From the NCBI GenBank assembly GCA_933822405.4, contig CAKOGP040002080.1, forward strand, positions 161,257 to 225,256: 64,000 nucleotides of DNA. The letters run 5' to 3'. The notes beneath the pieces were generated by a model that saw only the letters and a list, made by a program, of their open reading frames with translations, did not search any database and had not been told where the DNA came from. Both the position numbers and the translations under genes were made by a program. The DNA is from Cylindrotheca closterium. Lineage: Eukaryota > Bacillariophyta > Bacillariophyceae > Bacillariales > Bacillariaceae. Below are positions 41,725-51,450 of this stretch, in pieces; within the stretch, counting starts at the first letter, position 1; each line of letters opens with the position of its first letter.

Positions 41725-42109
41725 CAGGCACACTGTTCGATTTCTTTGACTACATTGTGTTACAGACGGACAAAGGCCGAACGGCCTTCGACCGTCAAAA
41801 GTTGTTTTCGATGCGCCGAGGCAATGATGCCCAGTTTATTAACTGAGATTGAATTCACCCACTTGTGTCGTGGTAATTCAATTTTTCTCTCCCAAACCTC
41901 ACCCGCCCTGTTGGGCACCGCCTCCATTTTACCATATCGGCGGTGCCTGGTAGGAAAGCAGATCTCAGTAATACCGCACACGGGATTTCTGAGATTGGTC
42001 GAACGAATCGAGTCTATTACTCGATCAGTTCGACCCGCTTCACACCACAACCCACCAGCTACACACCAAGACAAAATACTACGAACACACACACGGAGGA
42101 CGGCAGTAG
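41725..42109 (-). repeat. 386-bp multi-hairpin repeat, copy B (inverted)
   Basis: Reverse-complement partner of 20107-20492, 385 bp long, about 21.2 kb apart. All five stems are conserved in copy B. Several substitutions sit in loops (the first hairpin's gtactag to gtaatag; the third hairpin's gatacgg to gatatgg), and two 4-bp length changes lie near the ctactgcc end. Its right edge is only 93 bp upstream of the AP endonuclease start, so it may supply leader or promoter sequence there. Confidence 0.8.
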
Positions 42110-42202
42110 ATAGCACTGTAGAACGAATTTTCTGATATCGACTAATTCGACTTCTTATCACCAAAGACGCAACTGACTGACTCAAAAGCTGCCACCGGTA
42201 GC

Positions 42203-43929
42203 ATGCTGATCCTTTGCTGGAATGTTGCTGGACTAAGCACTACTGTTCACAAAATAAACGACTTGTATGGAAAAGGGAGGAAAGGGAAACCATCGGTGGT
42301 ACTATCGGAGTATTTTGGCCGTCATGGAGCGGATATCGTTTGCGTTCAAGAACACAAGATTCCCCGCTCTCAACTTTCGTCACGGTCCGAGCCACTTGGA
42401 TGTTCGTCAATAGACAACTATGAATCGTTTTGGTCTTGTTGTACGGATACGAAGAAGAAGGGGCTAAATGGTGTGGTTACTTATGTAAAGAATGGCGTGG
42501 GCGTCAAATCTGCAAACTCGAGGCCGCTTGGTCGTGCCGATCTGGACGATCAAGGCCGCTGTGTCATGACTGACCATGGGAAATTCGTTCTCTTTAACGT
42601 TTACGTCCCAGCTAGTTCTGGACAACCGCTTAGCTACAAAATGAAATTTCTCAATGCGCTAAGACGGGAAATGCAACGTCAACGTAATGTCGGAAAGGAA
42701 GTTATTTTGGTTGGGGACCTCAATATCTCGCACGCAAAGCTTGACAAATTCTGGTCAGACAGAGTTCTCTTCATCAATGACATCCTACGCGAAAGCGCAG
42801 CCGGTGAACCAGCAGATTTTCCAAAGTGGAAGAGACAAATTGCATGTGCATGGCCAAAGATCCAAAGAGCACTCCAAACAAGGACTGTAGTGCCGACTAA
42901 AACCACCAACTCTCAAAACAACAAAACATACGACAAATATCGCATGAAGGTCGATGTAGATGGAAGGACAGTATATTTGGGATCTCACGAAAGTGACCCA
43001 AGATACTGCGAGTATCGTTACAACTTGGACTCAATGTCTTACGTTTGCGAAGAAACTGACGAGGTCATTCCAGCGGAAGAGGAGAATGTAGTATGTGTCT
43101 CGGTACGTTCGCAAAGGAATTGAAACTTCTACTTGTATTCGTACTCACCTTGCCGTTAAAGACTATTTCTGAATTGATGGGAAAGCTTGCAGGCATTACT
43201 TGGGACGAAGCTACCCAAAGGCAAGTCGGTGAATGCTCCGGTGCAAGCCGAATGGCCCCGCCTCGGATTTGGCTCAATAGAGTCATCCAAGAAGATTCTA
43301 TGGTGGATGCAATGCGGCAATTATACCCTTCTGCAGCAGGACGGTACACTTGCTGGAATCAAAACACAAATCGTCGTTACTGCAACGAAGGTGCAAGAAT
43401 CGATTACACTTTGGTCGACAAGTCCTTATTCAAATATGTCAAACGTGGAAATGCAGAATCATTGCGGGTTCACCCAACTGGTCCCGATGATCCAAACAGC
43501 GAAGAAGCTGCCGCATGTGTCGCGACTGCCAATGGTGGGTTCCAGGCAGTGTCCTTTCAAGGTGGTGGGATCGTTGAGGCATCTCAAGACGTTTTGGATA
43601 CACAATTTGGGGAGCCTCACACAGGATTAGTCTACACGCCACCGACCTTCTCGGACCATATTGCGATATCACTGCTTTTGGATGACGAATGTTTGGCACC
43701 ATCTGTTGTCTTGGACAAGTCTGATCCACTAACCCGAACATCCCAACCGCACAAGTCTCAGAAGACGATTGCATCTTTCTTCGCTTCGGCGTCTTCAACT
43801 TCCATCAAGGAGAAAATTTCTTCCTCTGGTTCCAGATTTCGGGTGGGCGAGCCTGCAAAAAAAGAGTCTGGTATCAAGCGTTTCTTTGTCCAGCCATCGT
43901 CATCAAACAGCAAGAAGGGGAAAAGGTGA
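42203..43929 (+). CDS. APEX2: AP endonuclease 2 (exonuclease III family) with PCNA-binding motifs
   Basis: Exon 1 runs from 42203 to 43102 (or 43090), exon 2 from 43162 to 43929; both options keep frame and give about 552-556 residues. Catalytic landmarks of the ExoIII/APE fold: Asn7 (CWNVAGL), Glu50 (IVCVQEHKI), GVVTYVK, VLFNVYVPAS, GDLNISH, ARIDYTLVD and FSDHIAI. An insertion of about 60 residues sits where the exon junction lies (KVDVDGRTVYLGSHESDPRY). The C-terminal tail has a PCNA-interacting box QKTIASFF and a second FF-containing element GIKRFFVQP. The type-2 enzymes cut at abasic sites and trim 3' ends in nucleus and mitochondria; the PIP box ties it to replication-linked repair. The C-terminal GRF zinc finger of animal APE2 is absent. 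Confidence 0.85.
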
Positions 43930-44130
43930 TGAGTTGTCTTTCCTCATTGATGTGTAGTGTAATATTGGTTGTGATAGATTTGGGCTTAGACTTTGTCCTA
44001 GGCATGTTTGCGAGGCGGTTTTGTGCGTCGATTATCAACAATAGACTCAATCGAAGTTGAAAACGTATCTTTGGCACGGACACAATATTTGTTTCTTGGC
44101 TTCAGAAGACACAAGCCAGCACAGGTGATT

Positions 44131-45687
44131 CTACTGCTGAGGCATCCGTACAAGCCCTTTGGCACCCAATAGCGGCATACCATTTCCAAACCCTACTCGA
44201 TGGACAAACTCAGTTGCATTGAACGAGCAGAGCGTCCACAGCAACTCTCCTGTACATCGCTTGATGTGCCCCTGCGGCCAGGTCAGTAGAGAAATCAGGT
44301 TCCAACGAAGAGTTCTCTTCGGTGCGTCTAGAGGTCCCATGTTCCGTTTTTTGGACGTGGATTCATGCTCTTGTACCTTCTGCCTGAAAGCTTCTTCCGC
44401 TTCTGGTGGGAAAACAAAATCCTTAGCTGTTTTTCGAACATCGGCATTTGCGGTGCTAAATTTATTCAGAACAATCACGACGGGAAGGATTGCAGCAGCA
44501 GCTCCGTCATCAACCTTAACACCCTCTATGATTCGTCGCACCTGCGCATCCATGAGCTCTAAAAGAGATTCAAGACACCCATTGCTGATGAGATCTTTAC
44601 TGATAACAGGGCTGCAATCCATGAGCAGCGACACCACAGACGTCTTGCATTGTATCATGTCTTTCTCACTTTCGTCCTGAGGCAACTTCAGAATGTCGAC
44701 GATGCATTGAAACAGCTTCTTGCTACTTTCACTTCCGTCCAAATGCTTCCCTCTGCTGAGAGCATAGAACGCCCCCAAGATTTCTAGCACGAGATCAAAT
44801 CGTCGATCCCCTGCTTCGCCTGGGAAAACAGGTTCTGAGTTCAGAGCCCAGTGTAGGATGTCTGTACATATAGAGCTGAACGAAACCTCGCACGCATCAT
44901 CCGAAAACCAAACGGCTGTCTGTGACGACGATTCATTGCAGCTGATCTTGCAGTTCATAACCTCTTTCCCAGCCCCTTGAAGTGAAACAATAGCGGTGTG
45001 AATGTTTCTTACCAATGCAACCAAAAGAGCAGAAGAGCACGGTTTTACGAGAAATTTCAGTACTGTTCTGGTGAATGACAAGTCAAAAATAAGGTGACAC
45101 AGTGCTCCTTCTGATGTTTCGTCGCCTGGAAATGCGCTGAATGTGGCGTAAAAGAGAAAGAGCGAAATGTCTCGCTCCATCTCTTGATTGGCAATATTCA
45201 TTTTCTCCATTTGGTTTTCGAGGAAGCAAACCAAAAGTTCAACTGTCCCTTTATTCTGAAGGCAGCTCACAGGACTAGGGTGAGAAGGAGCTCTTTGCGA
45301 AAGGAAGATCTGAATATACCACCGAAGTAGATTCTTTCCAGCGCGAACGTAGCATGACACTGCTCCTGTATCTAATCCATCCTTGTTATCAAGGTAAATC
45401 TGTTTTACAGACAGTGTACCCTTCAAAGTTTTTTTCTCTGTGTCTTCAAAATCCACTGCGTCGCTTCCGTGCACAGATTTGATTAGTCCCTTGAGGACCA
45501 AGACTGAGACTGGCTTCATCACTTCCAACACATCATCCTGTAAAATGCCTGCTTCCGAATTTCCTGTTTGTGGAGGGGCACTCAAAAATTTCTCGACGTC
45601 GTCACTGACTTTTGTGAGAACATCATTTACAGATGCATTTTCGCCAACATCGTTAAGGACGGAGAAAAGCTTTTTTGGAAAGTCCAT
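44131..45687 (-). CDS. Ric8/synembryn-like G-protein alpha chaperone
   Basis: A 518-residue intronless frame from ATG 45687 (MDFPKKLFSVLND); the frame is open about 50 residues further upstream but that part looks like leader. It is all-helical, armadillo-like, with many Leu/Val/Cys. The C-terminal 90 residues carry the recognisable part: FVFPPEAEEAF, GPLDAPKRTLRWNLISLLTW, KRCTGELLWTLCSFNATEFV and HRVGFGNGMPLLGAKGL. These parallel the Ric8 block in which a RLMT segment is followed by EFLFVLCKE and a GYGNAAGLLA motif. Ric8 proteins fold nascent G-alpha subunits and act as non-receptor exchange factors in the cytosol. Given GPCR-like receptors elsewhere in the window, the function would make sense, but no G-alpha gene is present here. 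Similarity outside the C-terminus is weak. Confidence 0.62.
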   Translation of the reverse strand: MDFPKKLFSVLNDVGENASVNDVLTKVSDDVEKFLSAPPQTGNSEAGILQDDVLEVMKPVSVLVLKGLIKSVHGSDAVDFEDTEKKTLKGTLSVKQIYLDNKDGLDTGAVSCYVRAGKNLLRWYIQIFLSQRAPSHPSPVSCLQNKGTVELLVCFLENQMEKMNIANQEMERDISLFLFYATFSAFPGDETSEGALCHLIFDLSFTRTVLKFLVKPCSSALLVALVRNIHTAIVSLQGAGKEVMNCKISCNESSSQTAVWFSDDACEVSFSSICTDILHWALNSEPVFPGEAGDRRFDLVLEILGAFYALSRGKHLDGSESSKKLFQCIVDILKLPQDESEKDMIQCKTSVVSLLMDCSPVISKDLISNGCLESLLELMDAQVRRIIEGVKVDDGAAAAILPVVIVLNKFSTANADVRKTAKDFVFPPEAEEAFRQKVQEHESTSKKRNMGPLDAPKRTLRWNLISLLTWPQGHIKRCTGELLWTLCSFNATEFVHRVGFGNGMPLLGAKGLVRMPQQ

Positions 45688-45920
45688 CTCAGCTAAACAG
45701 TCTTGGTTGTATTGATGTAGGTGTGTATGATGTCGTACATGTATGAATGAATATGCAGTGAAATTGAACCAATCGACTAATACGACCGTATTTATTGACT
45801 GACGGATTGATTCATTCGATTCATTTGCACAACACATAGGAAATTTGTCAGCACTTGAAAAGTAGTCTCACTAATACTACAATTTTGTTAGGGTTACTTT
45901 GATGCTCTGTTCAACTCAAT

Positions 45921-47714
45921 TTAGTGCATCTCTTCTTTCCCCATGATAGCATCGATATGCCCGAGAAGTCGAACCAAGTTCTTCTGTGCTCGGCATTCGT
46001 TGGCAACTTGATTCTTCAGTTTAGCAAAGAGCTCGTCGATTGTTTCTGACTGTCCAGCAACATCACCATATATATCAATTAACATGTGCGCAATTCCAAT
46101 CAACAGTCCAGTGAAGTGAGGTTTCGCGATGTAGCGAATCGTAAAGGAGAGTATCGGTTCAAGCATTTCTTCGTCACGATTTGCCAGAGCAGCAGCTATT
46201 CCACGACGTTTTCCAAGCTCTTCCAAAACGGCCACGACATCCATTGGCCTCCTCGTCGCCAAGGCATCATCAAGAGCATCACCATATCGAAACTGCTTCA
46301 GGGCAACATCAAAACTTCTTAACTTCTTTTTTTTGCCTGGGTTCATTACGGTGTAGTCCCCTTCGCCGGCTTCTGCATTCATTCCTCTTTGAAAGAAAGC
46401 ATAAGTTCCGGCCATTGGATCACGAAGTCTCTTCTTGGCTTCAATGCTTGGCCCCTTGGTCTTTACAAGAACCTTCCCATCACTCGTACCAATTGCAAAA
46501 CGGTCTCCCGAGTTGTCTGCAGATACACAGGTTATTGATAAGTTCAAATTGGTACTGTAGAGATGCTCCAAGGAACCACTTTCTGAATCCCATGAGTGAA
46601 ATTGCATAACGCCATCCAAACTCGAAGATAAAATTCGCCAAGATAAGGATTTTGTTTTATCTTCATTTTCATTTGACCGAATAACTGACAGCAGACTAGT
46701 GATTGTCTTTCGGTGGTGTGTAGAGACAGATGCAAAGCATTGTCCTGTAACTGGGTTCCATACCCTTATCGTTGTTCCACCTGCGGACAATAGCCAAACT
46801 GGTACATTAGGATTGTTGGATTCCATAATGCACATCGACTCGACTGGTTCATCATGAGACAGGATGGAGATGCATCGATCTTCCTCGGTTTCTGATGAAA
46901 AGTTCTCAACATTCCAAACCCGAATAGTGTGGTCATAGCTTCCAGTAAAAGCCAGTTGCTTCCATTCAGATTTCCCATCTTTCGACTCGGATGTTTGCCA
47001 GAGCGCAGAGCATCGAACGACATCACCATGACCAATTAATGTCAACTGAGGTTTCGACTTATCGGTTGAACCCAGGTCCCATACTCTACATACGCCATCG
47101 TCCCCTACTGTCAAGATATTTTGACCGTTTCTGAACCACTCCACAGAGCGCACTGGCAGCTTGTTGGCACTCATGGTGGAAAGCGTGCTTCGCATTGTAA
47201 CATCACATACTCGAATCTCCCCAACGTCTGTTCCAACTGCAAGCAAACGACCATCATTACGAAATGACCCACAAAGCGCTAAATGTCCTCCCGTTTGGAC
47301 ATTTCGATCAGGCTCGATTGTGCTTTCAAATGGAGAAGCAGAAGCAACACTTCGGACCATAGCTCTATTGAAGGAAGAACTAGCACTCGTGCCATAAAGG
47401 CCAACGCGGGGTCCGCCGATGACAGCTATTGGTTGTTTTGAAGAGGAGAGAGGAGGCCCAAACACAACTTGATGGGTCATTGAAGCGCCAATTGGCTGTA
47501 GATTCACATTTCTTGGGTGGGCATATTTCTTGTTTGAGGAGTCAAATTTACCAGAACCTAACCCCAACTTCTGCGTCCAATATCTTGCTTCATTTGGATC
47601 AGATGCTCCCTGTTGTCCCAAAGTAACGGAGGAAACGTTGTGTCTCTTCGCCTGTAGAGTGCTTGAAGTCTTGAAATCATTGGTGGTGGTTGGTGCCTGG
47701 GCGATGGAGGTCAT
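45921..47714 (-). CDS. UTP15: U3 snoRNA-associated protein UTP15
   Basis: A 597-residue intronless frame. Early segment ARYWTQKLG, then a WD40 propeller (about residues 120-430) with typical blade ends (LLAVGTDVGEIRVCDV, NILTVGDDGVCRVWDL, LAFTGSYDHTIRVWNV, LLSAGGTTIRVWNP, FAIGTSDGKVLV). The C-terminal UTP15 domain is clear: KKKKLRSFDVALKQFRYGDA, LDDALATRRPMDVVAVLEEL, RRGIAAALANRDEEMLEPIL and the final QKNLVRLLGHIDAIM. UTP15 belongs to the t-UTP/UtpA complex of the small-subunit processome, needed for pre-rRNA transcription and early 18S processing in the nucleolus. Length exceeds yeast (about 513) mainly through Ser-rich insertions near the N-terminus. Confidence 0.93.
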   Translation of the reverse strand: MTSIAQAPTTTNDFKTSSTLQAKRHNVSSVTLGQQGASDPNEARYWTQKLGLGSGKFDSSNKKYAHPRNVNLQPIGASMTHQVVFGPPLSSSKQPIAVIGGPRVGLYGTSASSSFNRAMVRSVASASPFESTIEPDRNVQTGGHLALCGSFRNDGRLLAVGTDVGEIRVCDVTMRSTLSTMSANKLPVRSVEWFRNGQNILTVGDDGVCRVWDLGSTDKSKPQLTLIGHGDVVRCSALWQTSESKDGKSEWKQLAFTGSYDHTIRVWNVENFSSETEEDRCISILSHDEPVESMCIMESNNPNVPVWLLSAGGTTIRVWNPVTGQCFASVSTHHRKTITSLLSVIRSNENEDKTKSLSWRILSSSLDGVMQFHSWDSESGSLEHLYSTNLNLSITCVSADNSGDRFAIGTSDGKVLVKTKGPSIEAKKRLRDPMAGTYAFFQRGMNAEAGEGDYTVMNPGKKKKLRSFDVALKQFRYGDALDDALATRRPMDVVAVLEELGKRRGIAAALANRDEEMLEPILSFTIRYIAKPHFTGLLIGIAHMLIDIYGDVAGQSETIDELFAKLKNQVANECRAQKNLVRLLGHIDAIMGKEEMH

Positions 47715-48004
47715 TATTGAAAGGATTTTACGAAATGTTCGATTTCATAAAGCTTGCTTGGTTGTTGATGGGATGCAGTTTGGGGTGACGGACGGACGAG
47801 TTGGGAATCTTTGTCTTTGACTTCAGATTGAAAATTTCGGGTGATGGACAGGGATTTTGATACCTCCGACTCAAAACTGGCTTCCAAGTGTCACTGAAGT
47901 TGAACTTCTGTACAGATCATTTTGGAAACTTGAGACTGAAGAACACCCATCATTCCAAGAACAACCATCATTCCTATCCTATTCCAGATTGAACAAGGAC
48001 AAAG

Positions 48005-48762
48005 ATGAAGCTTTCCCAATCACTAGCATTTACCGCCATATTACTTTCACCTGCTTGCTCTTTTGCTCCGACGTCACAAGTCCGACCATCTCAAGTCGTA
48101 TCCAATTCCCGAAATTTTGTTGCCAGTAGTGACCAAGCAGCAGTCACCGAGACAGAAAGCGTTTCCAAAGAGGAGTTGGTTGAAACTGATGTCCCAGAGG
48201 AAGAAATTCTTGCACGCATTGGAATCACCCAGGACGAGTTGGCAATTGGTGTTAACGAGGCAGATTTCTTGAAGTACGCTGGAACGTAAGTATTTTGCTC
48301 CTACATCCAGTCCCTTTGTCTCATCTCATTTCATCTCGTTTATATTGGATCGATTCACCTACAATGTTCTGCAGCAAAGAGGAATTGATTCAAAGATTCA
48401 AAGAGGATAATCCAAGCTTTGACGATGAGAGAGCAAGGACCGAAGTTACGAGATTCATGATGGATGTTGAAATGGTGAACGCATTTATTCGATTCCAAAA
48501 GGACCCACCAGACCTCTCCGATGACGAGGAAGAAAACGTTCTACAGACAGTTGGTACATATGGGGCATTCTTGATCGGTGGTGGTTCTATTGGATACTTC
48601 CGTAAAAATATTTACGCACCGAAAGTCGAATCTGGTGAATGGCAAGAGTTTCACCTCCCATGGCAAAGTGTCGGCGAAGCTGTATCGAACGCTGCCGATT
48701 CGACTAGCGATTTGACAGCAAGCATTGCCCATCTACCTGCTGATCAAATAGCTAGCATGTAA
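48005..48762 (+). CDS. Plastid-directed uncharacterised protein
   Basis: Exons 48005-48285 and 48375-48762 join in frame (AC|GTAAGT to GCAG|C), 222 residues. The first 20 residues are a signal peptide with the CSFAPT plastid motif. The mature part is acidic; about residues 62-130 are charged helices (EEEILARIGITQDELAIGVN, KEELIQRFKEDNPSFDDERA). One glycine-rich hydrophobic segment lies near residue 162 (VGTYGAFLIGGGSIGYF), possibly a membrane or thylakoid-surface helix. No family could be recognised. It is head-to-head with UTP15 over a 290-bp spacer. Confidence 0.75.
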
Positions 48763-49091
48763 ATTACTCCAACGGGGAAAATGAATCATTTCTGTAGCCA
48801 CCAACAAATAAGCTATTTCTTTTCCTGCATACATTTGTCACTTTGACTTCTCGACGTAGCCAACATTTGTACACATTTAGAAACGAAAAGCACCTATTGA
48901 AAAAACAAGAACCATATCCTTCTCAATACTGTACTGTGTTTTACCGGTGTAGTTTGTACCGTTCAACATATAGGCCTTTTTCAGCTCTTTCTTAGCCATC
49001 ATTTTGTTCCAGGTGGAACAAAAGTAGCGAGAGGCAATCAAAACAACCATCACCGAAGACAACCAAGATCTTGACCAGGGGAAACATAGCC
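48763..49091. other. Intergenic gap, no gene recognised
   Basis: 329 bp, tandem orientation, between two genes for plastid-directed unknown proteins. An accggtgtagtttgtaccg element lies near 48945. Nothing else was recognised. Confidence 0.4.
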
Positions 49092-50020
49092 ATGAGAGAC
49101 GTAATAAAGTTCACAATCTACTTGAATTTGCTAATAGTCGGTGTTTCAGCCTTCATAGCTCCTTCACCATCAGCTCAAATCAGAAATTTGAAGACCACTT
49201 CTGGATATCCTTCAGTGCTTAGAGCAACGCCAGAGAAAGAGGAGTCACCCCTTTTTCGCCGTCGAAGCACCAGCTGCAACAATAGTCCAGAGAAACCACA
49301 AAGGTCGATTCGAAGATTGCAGCGATCTATCAGATTTTTTTGCGCGTCGGTGCTTTTCTGGTTTGGAGCTGCAGGGTTGAGGTCGACACCGTCCATTGCA
49401 TCAACTGCTGATGTCGCACCAGCAACTCAACCAAGCGCGCCCATTTCCTCTTCATTAGATAAAATTGTAGATCGATACGTACAGCATCACATGTTTGACG
49501 ACGATGTATATGATCCCATTGAATCCACGTATCGTGAGGCCATGAATGACAATTCAAAGGGGTCTCATCCCAAAAAGATCAACGAGATTACTGCAGAGGT
49601 GTTTGGACAAGATGTTGTGAAGGCCGAAAGAAAAGCTTCCGCAAGTGGTATTGGTGGTCTTTTGTTGGACGCAGTCAACTTGTTACAAAAAAGGGGTTTA
49701 TCAGAAACAACGGCTGTTTTCCTTTTAGCCGGTACCTTTGTCGTAGTTGGACCAGGTGCATGCCTTGTTGTCGGCATGATGGTTGGGTCGCAGTCAAAAC
49801 GACAGATCAACAACGTCATGAAGAAAAGATATGGTGACACATACACGTAAGTGAAAGATGCTGACCCAGGGTTTCAAAACATCATAGCTAACACCTGTTG
49901 ACTGATGTCAGTGTTGATGCTACAATCAAAACGGAGGACGACGTGGAATTACCCGACGATGATGACGAAGACGACGAAGAAGAAGATGATGACGATGACG
50001 AAGGTGATGACGACGAGTAA
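49092..50020 (+). CDS. Plastid-directed protein with acidic C-terminal tail
   Basis: Exons 49092-49846 and 49912-50020 join in frame; 287 residues. Signal peptide with SAFIAPS plastid motif (MRDVIKFTIYLNLLIVGVSA). A first hydrophobic helix at about 75-93 (RFFCASVLFWFGAAGL) may be a second targeting or membrane helix, as it is followed by STPSIASTADVAPA. A second strong helix (ETTAVFLLAGTFVVVGPGAC, then LVVGMMVG) lies near 220-250. The second exon encodes an almost pure Asp/Glu tail, about 25 acidic residues. Thylakoid or envelope membrane location with an acidic face is inferred. I recognise no family. Confidence 0.72.
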
Positions 50021-50054
50021 ACAGAATCGGGAAACAAACTAGTTTAACTATAGA

Positions 50055-51192
50055 TTACAGTCCGGCAGCAGACTTCAACTTGTCCATCATCTCTTGAACT
50101 TCCTCAGGCTTGTTCTTCGTGAATGATCCGAATGCAACATGCTTGGGCTGGGGAGAACGATCCAAATAAAACTCACCCGATTCAAGTCCTGATTGCGTGG
50201 ACATTAGCCAAGCGATGCCTTCAGCTCCCTCCCAAGCACTTCTCATAGGCTCCAAATATTTCTTGTTCTCTCCATATGCAGCATCTACAGCATCCGTTGA
50301 ACACCATCCAGGATGAGAACTAACCCAAGAAACTTCTGGAACACTCTTTGCGAGCTCCTCTGCGAGCAATACCTGGCCTCGTTTTGCGTATGCGTACGCA
50401 AATTGTCCGTCATACTTTTCTTTCGACGCATTTGTGGCAATTTCCCAAGATGGGAACTTAGTGTTGTACATGCCTCCACTACTAACAAAAATTACCCTTC
50501 CACTTTCGGAGGCTTTCAGTTGCGGCAAAAGGAGTTGTGATAGCAGGTAGGATCCACCCAATAGATGAGAAGCAAATGTAATTTCATTTCCCTCTGAGGA
50601 TTCTCTTCGATCGTTGAAGAGTGCTCCGGCATTGCACACCAGGCAATCGACTTTTGGTTCCTTCTCTTGCAGCTCGGCAACCATCTTTCGAACCTGAGCA
50701 AGCTCCCCCATGTCAGCCTTAATTCGTTCAAAGATAACTGTAAGCAGACGATTGGAATTGTTGTAAATTCAGGCCAGATTTTTTCGTACTCACAAGAAGA
50801 ATATTTATATTGTCATTCAATGTTGCTTCCATGATCTCATTTTTTGCCTTTTCTGCTCGATCCTTCGAGCGACAAAGCATGTACAGTTTCGCTCCTTTGG
50901 CAGCTGCGTATGTTGCAAGTTCTTTTCCAATGCCAGAGTTCGCACCTGTGACAAGCACCACCTTTCCTGTCATATCGACGCCATCAGCGCCTTCAGCTCC
51001 AAATCTAATTCCAGCTGCTTTCTGGAGGGGGTCAGCGTATTTCTTGATGTGCTTGATATATCCGGTCCTGGTTTCAAATGAAAAGGATGTGGGATGCAAA
51101 ATATTTTGTTACAATGGATCATCGCTAACGTACTCTGTGAAATGCTTCTTGCCAAAGACATAAAACTGTGTGCTGGAGAGCCCTTGACCCAT
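50055..51192 (-). CDS. Short-chain dehydrogenase/reductase, DHRS12-like
   Basis: Exons 51192-51134, 51067-50794 and 50717-50055 join in frame, giving 331 residues. The acceptor at 50718 was chosen because it yields ILLADMGELAQV, the usual strand-helix step. Features: cofactor loop TGANSGIGKE, NAGALF, VIFVSSGGMYN and the catalytic Tyr and Lys in YAYAK, then HPGWCSTDAV. The leading segment (FGKKHFTETGYIKHIKKYAD) before the Rossmann fold is typical of the DHRS12/SDR40C group. Substrate unknown; family members are NAD(P)-dependent oxidoreductases acting on lipids, retinoids or sterols. It is head-to-head with the uroporphyrinogen-III synthase gene over about 260 bp and ends 34 bp from the acidic-tail gene. 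Confidence 0.82.
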
Positions 51193-51450
51193 TGTTTATT
51201 ATTCTATTATCTATTTGAAAGAACTCAGGATGTTTTATGCGATGGTAACCTTCCTGGCTCTCTTGTGTTCCAGAAATGAGTCACAATGTTGATGATTGAT
51301 GATGAGGTGACGTGTGAATTTGGAGTCGTGATACCTTCAATCACGACTCCATCGACCACTCCGATTTGTGTATTTCGAATTCTCTGAATCCTTCGATCCT
51401 TCGATACTTCAACCAGTTTGTTCATTCACCGACACCATACGAGGAGAAGA

